Source of the DNA: Acinetobacter sp. TR3
Lineage (GTDB): Bacteria > Pseudomonadota > Gammaproteobacteria > Pseudomonadales > Moraxellaceae
DNA: 64,000 bases
Assembly (NCBI RefSeq): GCF_027105055.1
Contig: NZ_CP114264.1
Coordinates: 3,162,001 to 3,226,000, forward strand
Direction: 5' to 3'
Shown in pieces: positions 1 to 8,310 of the stretch (positions are counted from its first letter, which is position 1; every line of letters starts with the position of its first letter). The translations under genes were made by a program, and so were the position numbers. A model generated the notes under the pieces. The model worked only from the letters and a program-made list of their open reading frames with translations. It had not been told where the DNA came from and did no database searches.

Positions 1-132
1 TCTTTTGCATAATGGCTATTGTTATACAATCAATTGACTCATATTGAATAGTAGACTTTTGCTGCACAACTCATTTTTATAGCGTGTCTCTGCTAAACTT
101 ACCCACTTCATTTTTCTGTTTTTTTCAATCTT

Positions 133-573
133 ATGCGTGCATTAATTCAACGAGTTCTCGAAGCAAAAGTGGTGGTTGAGGGTCAAACCACGGGGGAGAT
201 TCAACACGGCTTACTGGTCTTTTTAGGTCTAGGCAAAGAAGATACACTAGAGAAAGGGCAAAAACTGATTGATAAAATTTTAAAATATCGAATTTTTGAT
301 GATGAACAAGGCAAAATGGGGTGGAATGTCAGTCAAGCCAAAGGTGGACTTTTATTGGTTTCGCAGTTTACCTTGATGGCACAAACACAAAAAGGCTTAC
401 GTCCTGATTTTGGACCTGCAATGCCCCCTTCGGAAGCCAAAGTACTCTATGAACAATTGGTTGAATACGTACAACTGCAATTTGAAAATGTACAAACAGG
501 TGTTTTTGCAGCCGATATGAAAGTTCATTTAATCAATGACGGACCAGTGACTTTTAATTTAGAAATTGAATAA
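133..573 (+). CDS. dtd: D-aminoacyl-tRNA deacylase
   Basis: Dtd hydrolyses the ester bond of D-aminoacyl-tRNAs (D-Tyr-tRNA and others) and Gly-tRNA(Ala), which keeps D-amino acids out of proteins in the cytoplasm. The 146-residue protein has the usual family length. It carries both signature segments: SQFTL at residues 77-81, which supplies the catalytic Thr region, and the cross-subunit cis-Pro motif NDGPVT at residues 135-140. The start is the only sensible one, with the conserved N-terminus MRALIQRV. The gene stands alone: the next gene converges on it and an intrinsic terminator lies 12 bp after its stop. The upstream 132 bp contain no other gene. Confidence 0.97.
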   Translation: MRALIQRVLEAKVVVEGQTTGEIQHGLLVFLGLGKEDTLEKGQKLIDKILKYRIFDDEQGKMGWNVSQAKGGLLLVSQFTLMAQTQKGLRPDFGPAMPPSEAKVLYEQLVEYVQLQFENVQTGVFAADMKVHLINDGPVTFNLEIE

Positions 574-585
574 ATGAGACATAAA

Positions 586-616
586 AAAACTCCCTTTTAG
601 GGAGTTTTCTTTCAGG
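586..616. terminator. Bidirectional intrinsic terminator between dtd and the SCP2 gene
   Basis: A 9-bp perfect stem (AAAACTCCC / GGGAGTTTT) with a 5-nt loop lies between two convergent genes. It is followed by a T-rich run on the plus strand and a run of seven T on the minus strand, so it can terminate both genes. Confidence 0.9.
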
Positions 617-621
617 TTGGT

Positions 622-1101
622 TTATTTACCTGTTTTTTCTTTAATAAATGCACGTGCTTGACGGATTTTTTCTTTTACTGGCTTTGGCACTTTTGGTGGA
701 ATCAATTTAGCTGCTTGGTTAAACCAAACTAACAAGCTGAAGTCACCTTCCATTTTAATGCTGCCATCTTGCATACCTGTCATGAATGCAGTTGGATCAC
801 CCTTTACCAAAGTTTTTACACCTTGCTCACTTGAAGCAAATTGCAAAATAAAATCAGCTTTTTCAGGACCACCCGCAACCGTATCAATTTTGCCACGATT
901 AACAATAATCTGACGTGCCAAACCTAAATCAGTACCGATTTGGATACGGAATTCACGGTCATGAACCAACTCAATAAACTTCGGGCTAGTACGTGCCAAT
1001 TGCTTCATACGTAACGCCAAACCTGCCACCAATAAATCTAATGGATCAGTGCTTACATCAACGATCGGTAACTGAATCACAGGTAAAGAAGAAAGCTTCA
1101 T
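622..1101 (-). CDS. SCP2 sterol-carrier-domain protein
   Basis: The 159-residue protein looks like a stand-alone SCP2 (sterol carrier) domain. It has a hydrophobic beta-sheet middle part (FRIQIGTDLGLARQIIVNRG) and the late segment typical of the fold, where GDPTAFMTGMQDGSIKMEGD is followed by a hydrophobic helix. The Lys/Pro-rich tail is also seen in relatives. SCP2 domains bind lipids; relatives such as UbiJ and UbiT assist ubiquinone synthesis, but nothing nearby shows that role here. I chose the internal ATG (MKLSSLP) over an upstream in-frame start 54 bp earlier, because the extra 18 residues look like untranslated leader. Ribosome-binding signals are weak at both. Confidence 0.75.
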   Translation of the reverse strand: MKLSSLPVIQLPIVDVSTDPLDLLVAGLALRMKQLARTSPKFIELVHDREFRIQIGTDLGLARQIIVNRGKIDTVAGGPEKADFILQFASSEQGVKTLVKGDPTAFMTGMQDGSIKMEGDFSLLVWFNQAAKLIPPKVPKPVKEKIRQARAFIKEKTGK

Positions 1102-1200
1102 GACATTTATGCCTACAGTATTATGATGAAATTTAAGACAACCGTATCCTAGCACAATTGTAGAAAACTCTGTAAAAGCTTTGTTTCAGAAAATTAATAC

Positions 1201-1228
1201 AAAAAAGGCATCCTGAGCATGCCTTTGA
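1201..1228 (-). terminator. Intrinsic terminator of the small membrane protein gene
   Basis: An 8-bp stem (AAAGGCAT / ATGCCTTT) with a 7-nt loop is followed on the minus strand by six T. It begins about 20 nt after the stop of the gene ending at 1250. Confidence 0.85.
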
Positions 1229-1249
1229 TGTAGTTCAAATTATTATAAA

Positions 1250-1585
1250 TTATCGGCTAGAACATTGTTGTTGATCATCCTTGTAGACAGGTGTGTGTTC
1301 AATATATTGACGCTTCTCCAATTGTTTCCTAGTTTGTTGATCTTCGCGTAAAAGAATGAATGTAACCGTGACCATCGCAAGGCTTAGAGCTGTCAAATAG
1401 CTATAGGCAACTGACATTTCGAACATGGTTTGCATAGCAAAGCGCACCACTTCTAACAGCCCCCAACTCATCATACCTGCCAGCATAAAACCTAACCAAC
1501 GACGATACGGAGAAAAGAAAACAGCAATAACTGCGACAGCGATTAAGCCAAATCCAACCCACATGGTGAAATTCGCTGCTTCCAT
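1250..1585 (-). CDS. Small two- to three-helix membrane protein, function unknown
   Basis: I do not recognise a family. The protein has 111 residues. The first hydrophobic helix spans roughly residues 6-22, the second about 30-46 (FMLAGMMSWGLLEVVRF) and the third about 58-78, followed by a charged Lys/Arg/Gln-rich cytoplasmic-looking tail. The start is the ATG at 1585 because GGAGG stands six bases before it. A longer in-frame start 87 bp upstream would add a polar stretch with no ribosome-binding site. It is transcribed alone, away from the serB region, and has its own terminator. Confidence 0.65.
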   Translation of the reverse strand: MEAANFTMWVGFGLIAVAVIAVFFSPYRRWLGFMLAGMMSWGLLEVVRFAMQTMFEMSVAYSYLTALSLAMVTVTFILLREDQQTRKQLEKRQYIEHTPVYKDDQQQCSSR

Positions 1586-1990
1586 AGAAACCTCCGTCTT
1601 TAAAAGGTGGTTTGGATCATGCCCAAACCTCATATTTGTTCTGTAATCTCTAAACAGTATTTGGTGTTGCATTAACGTCTTTAAGCATTATGGAGGGTTT
1701 TTTATAGAAAAAAAGTGTCTGAAATTAACCATACGACACAAGATGTCGCAATATGCTTTTGTCATTACATTTTCTTAAATTACAAAAGTCTCAAAGTGCT
1801 ATATAGCATCAATTGCGGCGTGTCATTACAAAAAAATATAGCTCTTTTTAATCATTCAGAAACTTTTTTCAGAATTTTTTTATCGTTGTTTTTCTATACA
1901 TTTAGACATAAATATGACGAATTAATGACGCTTGTAGAATAAATAAAACCGCTTTGAAAGCGGCTTTATTTACATCTAAGAACTCGCGTG
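1586..1990. other. Intergenic region, 405 bp
   Basis: This AT-rich stretch holds the promoter region of the small membrane protein gene at its left end and the serB terminator at its right end. A 75-codon open frame at 1715-1942 has no ribosome-binding site, atypical composition and no recognisable similarity, so I do not call it a gene. I see nothing else structured. Confidence 0.6.
1944..1970 (-). terminator. Intrinsic terminator of serB
   Basis: A stem of about nine pairs (AAACCGCTTT / AAAGCGGCTTT with one G-T pair) and a short loop is followed on the minus strand by TTTTATTTATT. It lies about 20 nt past the serB stop codon. Confidence 0.85.
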
Positions 1991-3211
1991 TTAAGCACGA
2001 TTTAAATCTTTATCATGCATACCCAATAAGTACAAAACACCATCTAAACCTACACTCGAAATCGCTTGATTCGCATTTTGACGAACAAGTGGTTTTGCGC
2101 GGAACGCTACGCCTAAACCTGCGATTGATAGCATTGGTAGATCATTGGCACCATCACCAACAGCCATCGCCTGCTCTAATGAGATTCCCATTTTATCTGC
2201 CAATTGACGCAATAATTCAGCCTTACGTGCGCCATCCACGATTGCGCCTTTGACTTCACCTGTCACCAACCCGTCTTGTACATCTAAAATATTGGCATGT
2301 ACCTCATCAATACCGAGCTTTGCTTGTAAATATTCAGCAAAATACTGGAAACCACCCGATAAGATTGCCGTTTTATATCCCAATGCTTTCAGAGTCGAGA
2401 TTAAACGTTCCGCCCCTTCCGTCACGGTTAAACGTTCTGCAATTTTAGGTAATACAGAAGCATCCAAGCCTTTTAACAATGCAACACGTGCACGAAAACT
2501 TTGTTGGAAATCGAGTTCACCTTGCATGGCACGTTCAGTAATTTCAGCGACCTGTTCACCGACGCCTGCTTCTAGCGCCAATTCATCAATCACTTCTTGT
2601 TCAATCAAGGTTGAGTCCATATCAAAACAGACTAAACGACGATTACGACGGTAAGCATTATCTTCTTGTACCGCTACATCAATATTCAGCTCACCTGACA
2701 AACTCAAACATGCAGCTCGCATCGCTTGTGCATCCAACATTTGTCCACTTAAACCAAACTGAACACAGGCACGACGTGGAAATTGGCTTTCTGCATCGAG
2801 ATCTAAACGACCAGATAAGCGTGTTACTGTTTCAATATTGAAGCCCTGACTCGATACAATTTTAGTGACTGCCTGCAAATGCGCAGCGGTAAGCTCTGGT
2901 GCAAGTGCCGTCACGATATAACGGGTACGCCCACCTTCACTCACCCATTGATCATATTCTGCGTTGGAGATTGGTTTAAATCGCACAGTTAAGCCAATAT
3001 CATGTGCTAAAATCAAAATCTCTTTCATTGCTAATGCTGTTGCAGTCTCATTATCCGAAGCAACAACAATTCCTAAAGTGAGTTGATTATGGATAACAGC
3101 CTGACCCACATCGAGTATTTGCAAAGAATGCACGGAAAGTACCTGCATTAATCGAGTAAACTGATTCGGTTGATCTGGTCCTAAAAAGGATATAAGAATG
3201 ATTTCACGCAT
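1991..3211 (-). CDS. serB: Phosphoserine phosphatase, ACT-HAD type
   Basis: SerB dephosphorylates L-3-phosphoserine in the last step of serine synthesis. The 406-residue form has an N-terminal regulatory half (tandem ACT-like segments, residues about 1-180) and a C-terminal HAD phosphatase domain. The HAD motifs are all present: nucleophile motif DMDST (about 197-201), motif II SGGF (285-288) and motif III/IV GDGANDLPM (352-360), preceded by a conserved Lys. The start was set at the ATG giving MREIILISF, as the 15 residues upstream in frame do not look like ACT sequence. The gene is divergent from the AhpA/Smp-like gene, the same arrangement as serB and smp in E. coli. Confidence 0.97.
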   Translation of the reverse strand: MREIILISFLGPDQPNQFTRLMQVLSVHSLQILDVGQAVIHNQLTLGIVVASDNETATALAMKEILILAHDIGLTVRFKPISNAEYDQWVSEGGRTRYIVTALAPELTAAHLQAVTKIVSSQGFNIETVTRLSGRLDLDAESQFPRRACVQFGLSGQMLDAQAMRAACLSLSGELNIDVAVQEDNAYRRNRRLVCFDMDSTLIEQEVIDELALEAGVGEQVAEITERAMQGELDFQQSFRARVALLKGLDASVLPKIAERLTVTEGAERLISTLKALGYKTAILSGGFQYFAEYLQAKLGIDEVHANILDVQDGLVTGEVKGAIVDGARKAELLRQLADKMGISLEQAMAVGDGANDLPMLSIAGLGVAFRAKPLVRQNANQAISSVGLDGVLYLLGMHDKDLNRA

Positions 3212-3308
3212 GAATTGACTCGTGTTTGAGCGACAACTATTGTATGTAAGAATCATAACATAACCTGACCTGAATCTATTTGACTCTTATTTATCTTGGA
3301 AGTTTAAC

Positions 3309-4589
3309 TTGAATGCGCCACGCCAAGGGCTATTTGCTAGCCTGCTGATCGTAAGTTTTGCACTGCATACCTTTTTACTGGTGATTGCAACGACACATCA
3401 ACTCAATGAAAACCGCACCAGTCAGGGACAACTGATGACCAGTCAGCTTGTGGCAGATAGCCTTTCAGAACTGGAACCTGCCAACACGGTCTCATTGGCA
3501 CTGGTGGCCAACCGTTATGCAACCAACCCAAGTGTCGCATCCATTCGTATCCTCGATGCCAATAAACAAGTCCTTGCAACCAGTGGTATGGCAAAGACGC
3601 GTCAAGGTGAGGTCTTTGTTCGAGATGCACTACAAAATGAAAAGAAAGTTGGAACGGTTGAAATTACGCTTATCCAACCAAGTATTGGTGAAATCTTACG
3701 CACGCAGTGGCTGGCGATTTTGGCATCTTTATTTATTCATGGGTTGATCTGGTTGGCGTATCGTGCCATTGCACGTCCAACACGTAGTGAATATTTAGCC
3801 CGTATCAATCAGGAAAATCATCTTAAACATGAAATTCAACGTTTAACTCAGGCTCTCGCACTTGAGAAGCAAAATACAGTCACGTTAGTTGCACAAGCAC
3901 AGCAACAGGCAAAAGCTCAACCAAAATCACGTATTGAAAAAGCTCCAACAACAGATCAACAAGTCAATTTAGATCATCAAACCGTCGCACTGAATATCCA
4001 GTTTTATGATCCAAAACAACTGTTGAGCAGTGTCAACCAATCCGTTTCTGTACCTTATTTTAAACTCTGTCAATTATTCTTGGATAAAAGCATTGATCTC
4101 TGTGCGAAGCATTACCAACTCGACGCTGCACAAATGAACGTCGTTCAAGAATTTAATGCTGAAGGCGCAACCTTGTCGACGACATCAGAACATCCCCATG
4201 CATTAGAATGTCTGATGATGATTGGTGCTGTTTTCCAGTTATTGGCAGATGTTTTATATAAGCGTTATCGTGAAGATAAACGTTTTGCACTACAAACGCG
4301 CGGTGCTGTTGCTAGTGCTGTAGAAGCGATGCAATTAGATGCGATTGAGGCAGCCAAGCGCTTAACTCAACACTTACATGCCAAGGAAGCAGCTTTACAC
4401 CTCAATCATGAGCAACTCAAAACGGTTCAAAATAGTTATGAATTAGTTGTGATGCCAAATCCGAGTAGTATCATGACTCGTCATGCCTTTATGATTAATG
4501 GGATGAATGAGCAATGTGCCACCGTAGCACAAAACCTGCGCACTGAAATTTTGATGGGTAAAAAAGTAAAAGCTTCGACTGAATCTTAG
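3309..4589 (+). CDS. AhpA/Smp-like membrane protein
   Basis: The 426-residue protein has a signal-anchor helix at about 10-28, a periplasmic domain of about 100 residues, a second membrane helix at about 133-152, and then a long cytoplasmic part. That part begins with a Gln/Ala-rich likely coiled coil (about 165-205) and continues with an uncharacterised helical domain. This topology, and its position divergent from serB, match the Smp/YtjB (AhpA) family, whose molecular function is not settled. Past descriptions as a haemolysin regulator rest on indirect evidence. The extended cytoplasmic C-terminus is longer than in E. coli Smp. Assignment rests on topology and synteny. Confidence 0.7.
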   Translation: MNAPRQGLFASLLIVSFALHTFLLVIATTHQLNENRTSQGQLMTSQLVADSLSELEPANTVSLALVANRYATNPSVASIRILDANKQVLATSGMAKTRQGEVFVRDALQNEKKVGTVEITLIQPSIGEILRTQWLAILASLFIHGLIWLAYRAIARPTRSEYLARINQENHLKHEIQRLTQALALEKQNTVTLVAQAQQQAKAQPKSRIEKAPTTDQQVNLDHQTVALNIQFYDPKQLLSSVNQSVSVPYFKLCQLFLDKSIDLCAKHYQLDAAQMNVVQEFNAEGATLSTTSEHPHALECLMMIGAVFQLLADVLYKRYREDKRFALQTRGAVASAVEAMQLDAIEAAKRLTQHLHAKEAALHLNHEQLKTVQNSYELVVMPNPSSIMTRHAFMINGMNEQCATVAQNLRTEILMGKKVKASTES

Positions 4590-4621
4590 CTCGATCGAAT
4601 GTATCGGTTCAAATTCAAAAT

Positions 4622-4677
4622 GCAACGCTCCCTTACAGGGCTATAAATGCCCATTAGGATAAAGCGTTGCTTTATTA
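4622..4677 (+). terminator. Branched terminator-like hairpin between the AhpA-like gene and ribBA
   Basis: An outer 8-bp perfect stem (GCAACGCT 4622-4629 / AGCGTTGC 4663-4670) is followed by TTTATTATTT. Inside, GGG at 4638-4640 can pair either with CCC at 4630-4632 or, as GGGC, with GCCC at 4649-4652. It probably ends the upstream gene, but the alternative inner pairing is unusual. Confidence 0.6.
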
Positions 4678-4799
4678 TTTGCTTGATTCACTTTTTTAAT
4701 TGATAAAGAAGCACAGGCGAAATTTATTAAAATACGGTAAACTACACCAGATTTATCGAATACTAGTGCCCTATAAGGCAGCATAAAAGGTGAAAGCGA

Positions 4800-5921
4800 A
4801 TGCCGCTGAGTCGTGTTGAAGAGCTTGTCGCAGATATTCGTGCAGGCAAAATGGTCATCCTAATGGATGATGAAGATCGTGAAAATGAAGGTGACTTAGT
4901 CATCGCTGCAACGCATGTTCGCCCTGAAGATATTAACTTCATGATTACGCATGCACGCGGCCTAGTTTGCCTAACTTTGAGCCGTGATCGCTGTAAACAG
5001 CTTAATTTACCGTTAATGGTAGATCAAAACGGTGCACAACATGCCACTAACTTCACGCTGTCAATTGAAGCAGCAGAAGGGATCAGTACTGGTATCTCCG
5101 CTGCTGAACGCGCGCATACGATTCGCACCGCAGTTGCAGCACATGCTAAACCAAGTGATATCGTTCAACCTGGTCATATTTTCCCATTGATGGCTCAACC
5201 GGGCGGCGTACTGCATCGTGCAGGTCATACGGAAGCAGGGTGCGACCTCACCCGTTTAGCGGGTCTAGAGCCTGCCTCTGTTATCTGTGAAATTATTAAT
5301 GATGACGGCACTATGGCTCGTCGCCCTGATTTAGAAGTGTTCGCAGAGAAACATGGTTTAAAAATCGGTACAATTGCGGATCTGATCCATTACCGCATGA
5401 CCAATGAACAAACTGTTGAGCGTTTGTCTCAAGAGACGATTCAAACCGAATATGGTGAATTTGATTTATACAAATACCGTGAAATCGGTAATCCAGATAT
5501 TCATTTAGCTTTAGTAAAAGGCGAACCGAAACAAGGCATCACCACTGTTCGTGTGCATGGTTTTAATCCTGTTCGCGACTTATTAAAATTAAATAAGGCC
5601 GATGGTTCGGCAGCGTGGAATTTAGATCTAGCAATGAAAACAATTGCTGCAAGCGAGCGCGGTGTATTGGTATGGATTGGTCAAGATCATTTAGAAGATC
5701 TAGGACATGCCTTAGAGCAGTTAAATCAACCAAAACCGCTTAAGTCTAATGCAGCACTTTCGCATCAGTACCAGACGATTGGTGTTGGCGCGCAGATTTT
5801 ACGAGATTTAGGTGTTGAAAAAATGAAGCTTCTGAGTTCTCCGCTTCGTTTCAATGCTTTATCTGGTTTCCATTTAGAGGTAGTGGAATATATCACTGCC
5901 GATCAAATCACAGCAAAATAA
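4800..5921 (+). CDS. ribBA: 3,4-dihydroxy-2-butanone-4-phosphate synthase with degenerate GTP cyclohydrolase II domain
   Basis: The protein of 373 residues has the two-domain RibBA layout. The N-terminal domain (about 1-200) makes the four-carbon precursor of riboflavin from ribulose 5-phosphate and is intact: it has the acidic metal/substrate loop [10 protein letters not shown] at about 23-32 and the [14 protein letters not shown] segment. The C-terminal part (about 215-373) has the GTP cyclohydrolase II fold outline, but I cannot find the three zinc-binding cysteines or the usual catalytic motif. It is therefore probably inactive as a cyclohydrolase, and a separate ribA should exist elsewhere. 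It heads a long run of co-directional genes, followed 11 bp later by ribH. Confidence 0.93.
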   Translation: MPLSRVEELVADIRAGKMVILMDDEDRENEGDLVIAATHVRPEDINFMITHARGLVCLTLSRDRCKQLNLPLMVDQNGAQHATNFTLSIEAAEGISTGISAAERAHTIRTAVAAHAKPSDIVQPGHIFPLMAQPGGVLHRAGHTEAGCDLTRLAGLEPASVICEIINDDGTMARRPDLEVFAEKHGLKIGTIADLIHYRMTNEQTVERLSQETIQTEYGEFDLYKYREIGNPDIHLALVKGEPKQGITTVRVHGFNPVRDLLKLNKADGSAAWNLDLAMKTIAASERGVLVWIGQDHLEDLGHALEQLNQPKPLKSNAALSHQYQTIGVGAQILRDLGVEKMKLLSSPLRFNALSGFHLEVVEYITADQITAK

Positions 5922-5932
5922 TCGAGGTTGCT

Positions 5933-6403
5933 ATGGCAATTCGCCGAATTGAAGGTTTATTACATCTCGCAAGCGAAGGTCGTTATGCGATCTTAGTAGG
6001 ACGTTTCAACAGCTTCGTGGTTGAACATTTACTTGAAGGCGCGATCGACACTCTAAAACGTCATGGTGTTTCAGAAGATGCGATTACTGTTATTCACGCA
6101 CCAGGTGCGTGGGAACTTCCTATCGTTGCAAAAAAATTAGCGGCTTCAAACAAATTTGATGCCATCATTGCACTCGGTGCAGTGATCCGTGGTAGTACAC
6201 CACATTTTGATTTTGTTGCAGGTGAATGTGCGAAAGGTTTAGGTGTAGTTGCACTTGAAAGCACAATGCCTGTGATCAATGGTGTCTTAACGACAGACAG
6301 CATTGAACAAGCAATCGAACGTTCAGGTACGAAAGCAGGAAACAAAGGTAGCGAAGCTGCATTGACTGCAATCGAAATGGTTAACTTATTAAAGGCAATT
6401 TAA
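5933..6403 (+). CDS. ribH: 6,7-dimethyl-8-ribityllumazine synthase
   Basis: Lumazine synthase condenses the RibB product with the pyrimidine made from GTP, the penultimate step of riboflavin synthesis. It usually forms a large icosahedral or pentameric assembly. The 156-residue length is normal. Visible family motifs are GRFNSF near residue 23, the PGAWELP segment (about 61-67), [16 protein letters not shown] (about 81-96) with the catalytic His, and a late Gly/Arg segment. It lies between ribBA and nusB (3 bp gap), a very common gammaproteobacterial arrangement that indicates co-transcription. Confidence 0.97.
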   Translation: MAIRRIEGLLHLASEGRYAILVGRFNSFVVEHLLEGAIDTLKRHGVSEDAITVIHAPGAWELPIVAKKLAASNKFDAIIALGAVIRGSTPHFDFVAGECAKGLGVVALESTMPVINGVLTTDSIEQAIERSGTKAGNKGSEAALTAIEMVNLLKAI

Positions 6404-6406
6404 AGC

Positions 6407-6856
6407 ATGTCGCAAACACTTCAGGCCGCTTATGCAGCGAAACGCAAAGCACGTCGTTTTGCTGTACAAGGGATTTATGAATGGCAAATGAGTCATAACC
6501 CTGTCCATGAAATTGAAGCACGTACACGTGTAGAAAATGCTATGCACAAAGTTGACCTTAACTATTACCATGAATTGCTCACTCAAGTGGTTGCTCAACA
6601 TGAAGCTTTAGATGAGTTACTCATCCCTGTACTTGATCGTGAGTTAACTGCACTAGATGGTGTAGAACTTGCAACCTTACGACTTGGTGCTTATGAATTA
6701 CGAGATCATCTCGAAGTTCCATACCGCGTTGTACTTGATGAAGCAATTGAGCTAGCAAAACACTTTGGTGGTGCAGACAGCCATAAATACATCAATGGTG
6801 TATTAGACCGTCTTTCATCAAAGCTTCGTGAAGCTGAAAAACAGCAAGCAAAATAA
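6407..6856 (+). CDS. nusB: Transcription antitermination factor NusB
   Basis: NusB pairs with NusE (ribosomal protein S10) on boxA RNA and supports antitermination in rRNA operons such as the one at the end of this window. The 149-residue helical protein shows the N-terminal Arg-rich start ([17 protein letters not shown]) and the conserved C-terminal segments [15 protein letters not shown] and [12 protein letters not shown]. It sits 3 bp after ribH and 15 bp before thiL in a translationally tight operon. Confidence 0.97.
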   Translation: MSQTLQAAYAAKRKARRFAVQGIYEWQMSHNPVHEIEARTRVENAMHKVDLNYYHELLTQVVAQHEALDELLIPVLDRELTALDGVELATLRLGAYELRDHLEVPYRVVLDEAIELAKHFGGADSHKYINGVLDRLSSKLREAEKQQAK

Positions 6857-6871
6857 TAGGCTTGATGTTGC

Positions 6872-7789
6872 ATGGCTGAGTTTTCAATTATTGAGCGGTA
6901 CTTTAAACGTGCATCAAAATCTGATGTCAGTTTAGGTATCGGTGATGACTCAGCCATCGTCACCCCTCCTTCTTCACAACAACTCGTGATCTGTGCAGAT
7001 ACATTGGTTGCTGGTCGACATTTTCCCTTAGATACCTCTGCCCATGCCATTGGCTGGAAAAGTGTCGCGGTCAATTTATCTGATCTCGCCGCAATGGGTG
7101 CAAAACCACATAGTATTTTACTCGCACTCAGCCTCCCTACCGTTGATCATGACTGGTTGGCTGGATTTAGTCAGGGTCTTTTTGATTGTTGCGATCAATT
7201 TGGTGTGAGTCTGATTGGTGGCGATACCACTCAAAGCACCCAACTCACTATAAGTGTCACCGCTTTAGGCTGGATTGAACAAGGTCAAGCCATCACGCGT
7301 GCAGGTGCACAAGTGGGTGACTATGTCTGTATTAGTGGGCAGATTGGTGATGCCGCGTTTGGATTACAACACTTAGGACATCCTCTACAACAACGCTTAG
7401 ATTATCCAACACCTCGTTGTAATTTGGGGCAACAGCTAAAAGGTTTAGCCTCAAGTATGATTGATGTTTCAGATGGACTCGCACAAGATTTAGGACATAT
7501 TCTGAATGCCTCAAAAGTAGGTGCAACATTACAGCTTGAGCAGCTTCCGATAGATCAGTCACTAAAAAATATAGATTTGCGACAAGCTTGGCATTATGCG
7601 CTTGCAGGTGGTGATGATTACGAATTATGTTTTACAATATCACCGCAAAATTTTGAAAAACTGTCACGACAACAATTAGATGTTCCGCTTACAATAATCG
7701 GCAAAATTACCCAACAAACTGGATTGTTATTTGAGTATATGGGTGAGAATTACCCACTACAAATTCATGGATACCAACATTTTGCATAA
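6872..7789 (+). CDS. thiL: Thiamine-monophosphate kinase
   Basis: ThiL phosphorylates thiamine monophosphate with ATP to give thiamine diphosphate. The 305-residue protein belongs to the PurM/AIR synthase-like fold. Motifs seen include GIGDDSAIV near residue 22 (metal/ATP binding), KSVAVNLSDLAAMGA near 66, GGDTTQS and the late DVSDGLAQDLGHI and AGGDDYELCF segments. Its 3' end overlaps the start of pgpA by 23 bp, so the two are translationally coupled. Confidence 0.96.
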   Translation: MAEFSIIERYFKRASKSDVSLGIGDDSAIVTPPSSQQLVICADTLVAGRHFPLDTSAHAIGWKSVAVNLSDLAAMGAKPHSILLALSLPTVDHDWLAGFSQGLFDCCDQFGVSLIGGDTTQSTQLTISVTALGWIEQGQAITRAGAQVGDYVCISGQIGDAAFGLQHLGHPLQQRLDYPTPRCNLGQQLKGLASSMIDVSDGLAQDLGHILNASKVGATLQLEQLPIDQSLKNIDLRQAWHYALAGGDDYELCFTISPQNFEKLSRQQLDVPLTIIGKITQQTGLLFEYMGENYPLQIHGYQHFA

Positions 7790-8288
7790 GCCTCCCATTC
7801 ACTTCAAACAGATGACTTGGTTCGATCGCTGCATCGTTTTCTGCGGGGTTGGATTTGGTTCTGGTCTCAGTCCTAAAGCACCGGGAACATTTGGTTCTGC
7901 ATTTGCATTGTTATTTACACCATTATGGTTATATCTCGGTTTTAATTTGAGTGTTTTAGCAATCACGATTATGTCCCTCATCGGTATATACATTTGTGGA
8001 CATACCGCCAAAGTCATTCATGTACACGATGATGGTCGAATTGTATGGGATGAATTTGCAGGGCAATCTATTACACTCCTACCCTTGCTCTATCTACAGC
8101 AATTAAATTGGTTATGGGTCATTGTCGGTTTTATTTTTTTCCGTATATTTGACATCTGGAAACCATTTCCGATTAGTTGGGCAGACCAAAAAGTTACTGG
8201 TGGTCTAGGGATTATGCTTGATGACATCATTGCAGGTCTTTGGGCTGCGCTTTGTATTTTTATGATTCATTTTTATTTTTTGACTTAA
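7767..8288 (+). CDS. pgpA: Phosphatidylglycerophosphatase A
   Basis: PgpA dephosphorylates phosphatidylglycerol phosphate to phosphatidylglycerol in the inner membrane. Family motifs are clear: [10 protein letters not shown], the acidic VWDEFAGQ, and the C-terminal [10 protein letters not shown] followed by [10 protein letters not shown]. Several hydrophobic helices agree with an integral membrane enzyme. The start was placed at the ATG ([10 protein letters not shown]) inside thiL, giving 173 residues. An ATG 45 bp further in (MTWFDRC) and an ATG 36 bp earlier are possible, and none has a strong ribosome-binding site. Order thiL-pgpA is conserved in gammaproteobacteria. Confidence 0.93.
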   Translation: MDTNILHKPPIHFKQMTWFDRCIVFCGVGFGSGLSPKAPGTFGSAFALLFTPLWLYLGFNLSVLAITIMSLIGIYICGHTAKVIHVHDDGRIVWDEFAGQSITLLPLLYLQQLNWLWVIVGFIFFRIFDIWKPFPISWADQKVTGGLGIMLDDIIAGLWAALCIFMIHFYFLT

Positions 8289-8310
8289 ACCATTGATATT
8301 AGGGTTAGTT

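Noticed and set aside
1715..1942. 75-codon open frame in the region before serB
   Set aside because: No ribosome-binding site, unusual composition, ends at the serB terminator and resembles nothing known.
4590..4799. FMN riboswitch upstream of ribBA
   Set aside because: The conserved FMN aptamer segments are not found; only a terminator-like hairpin is present.
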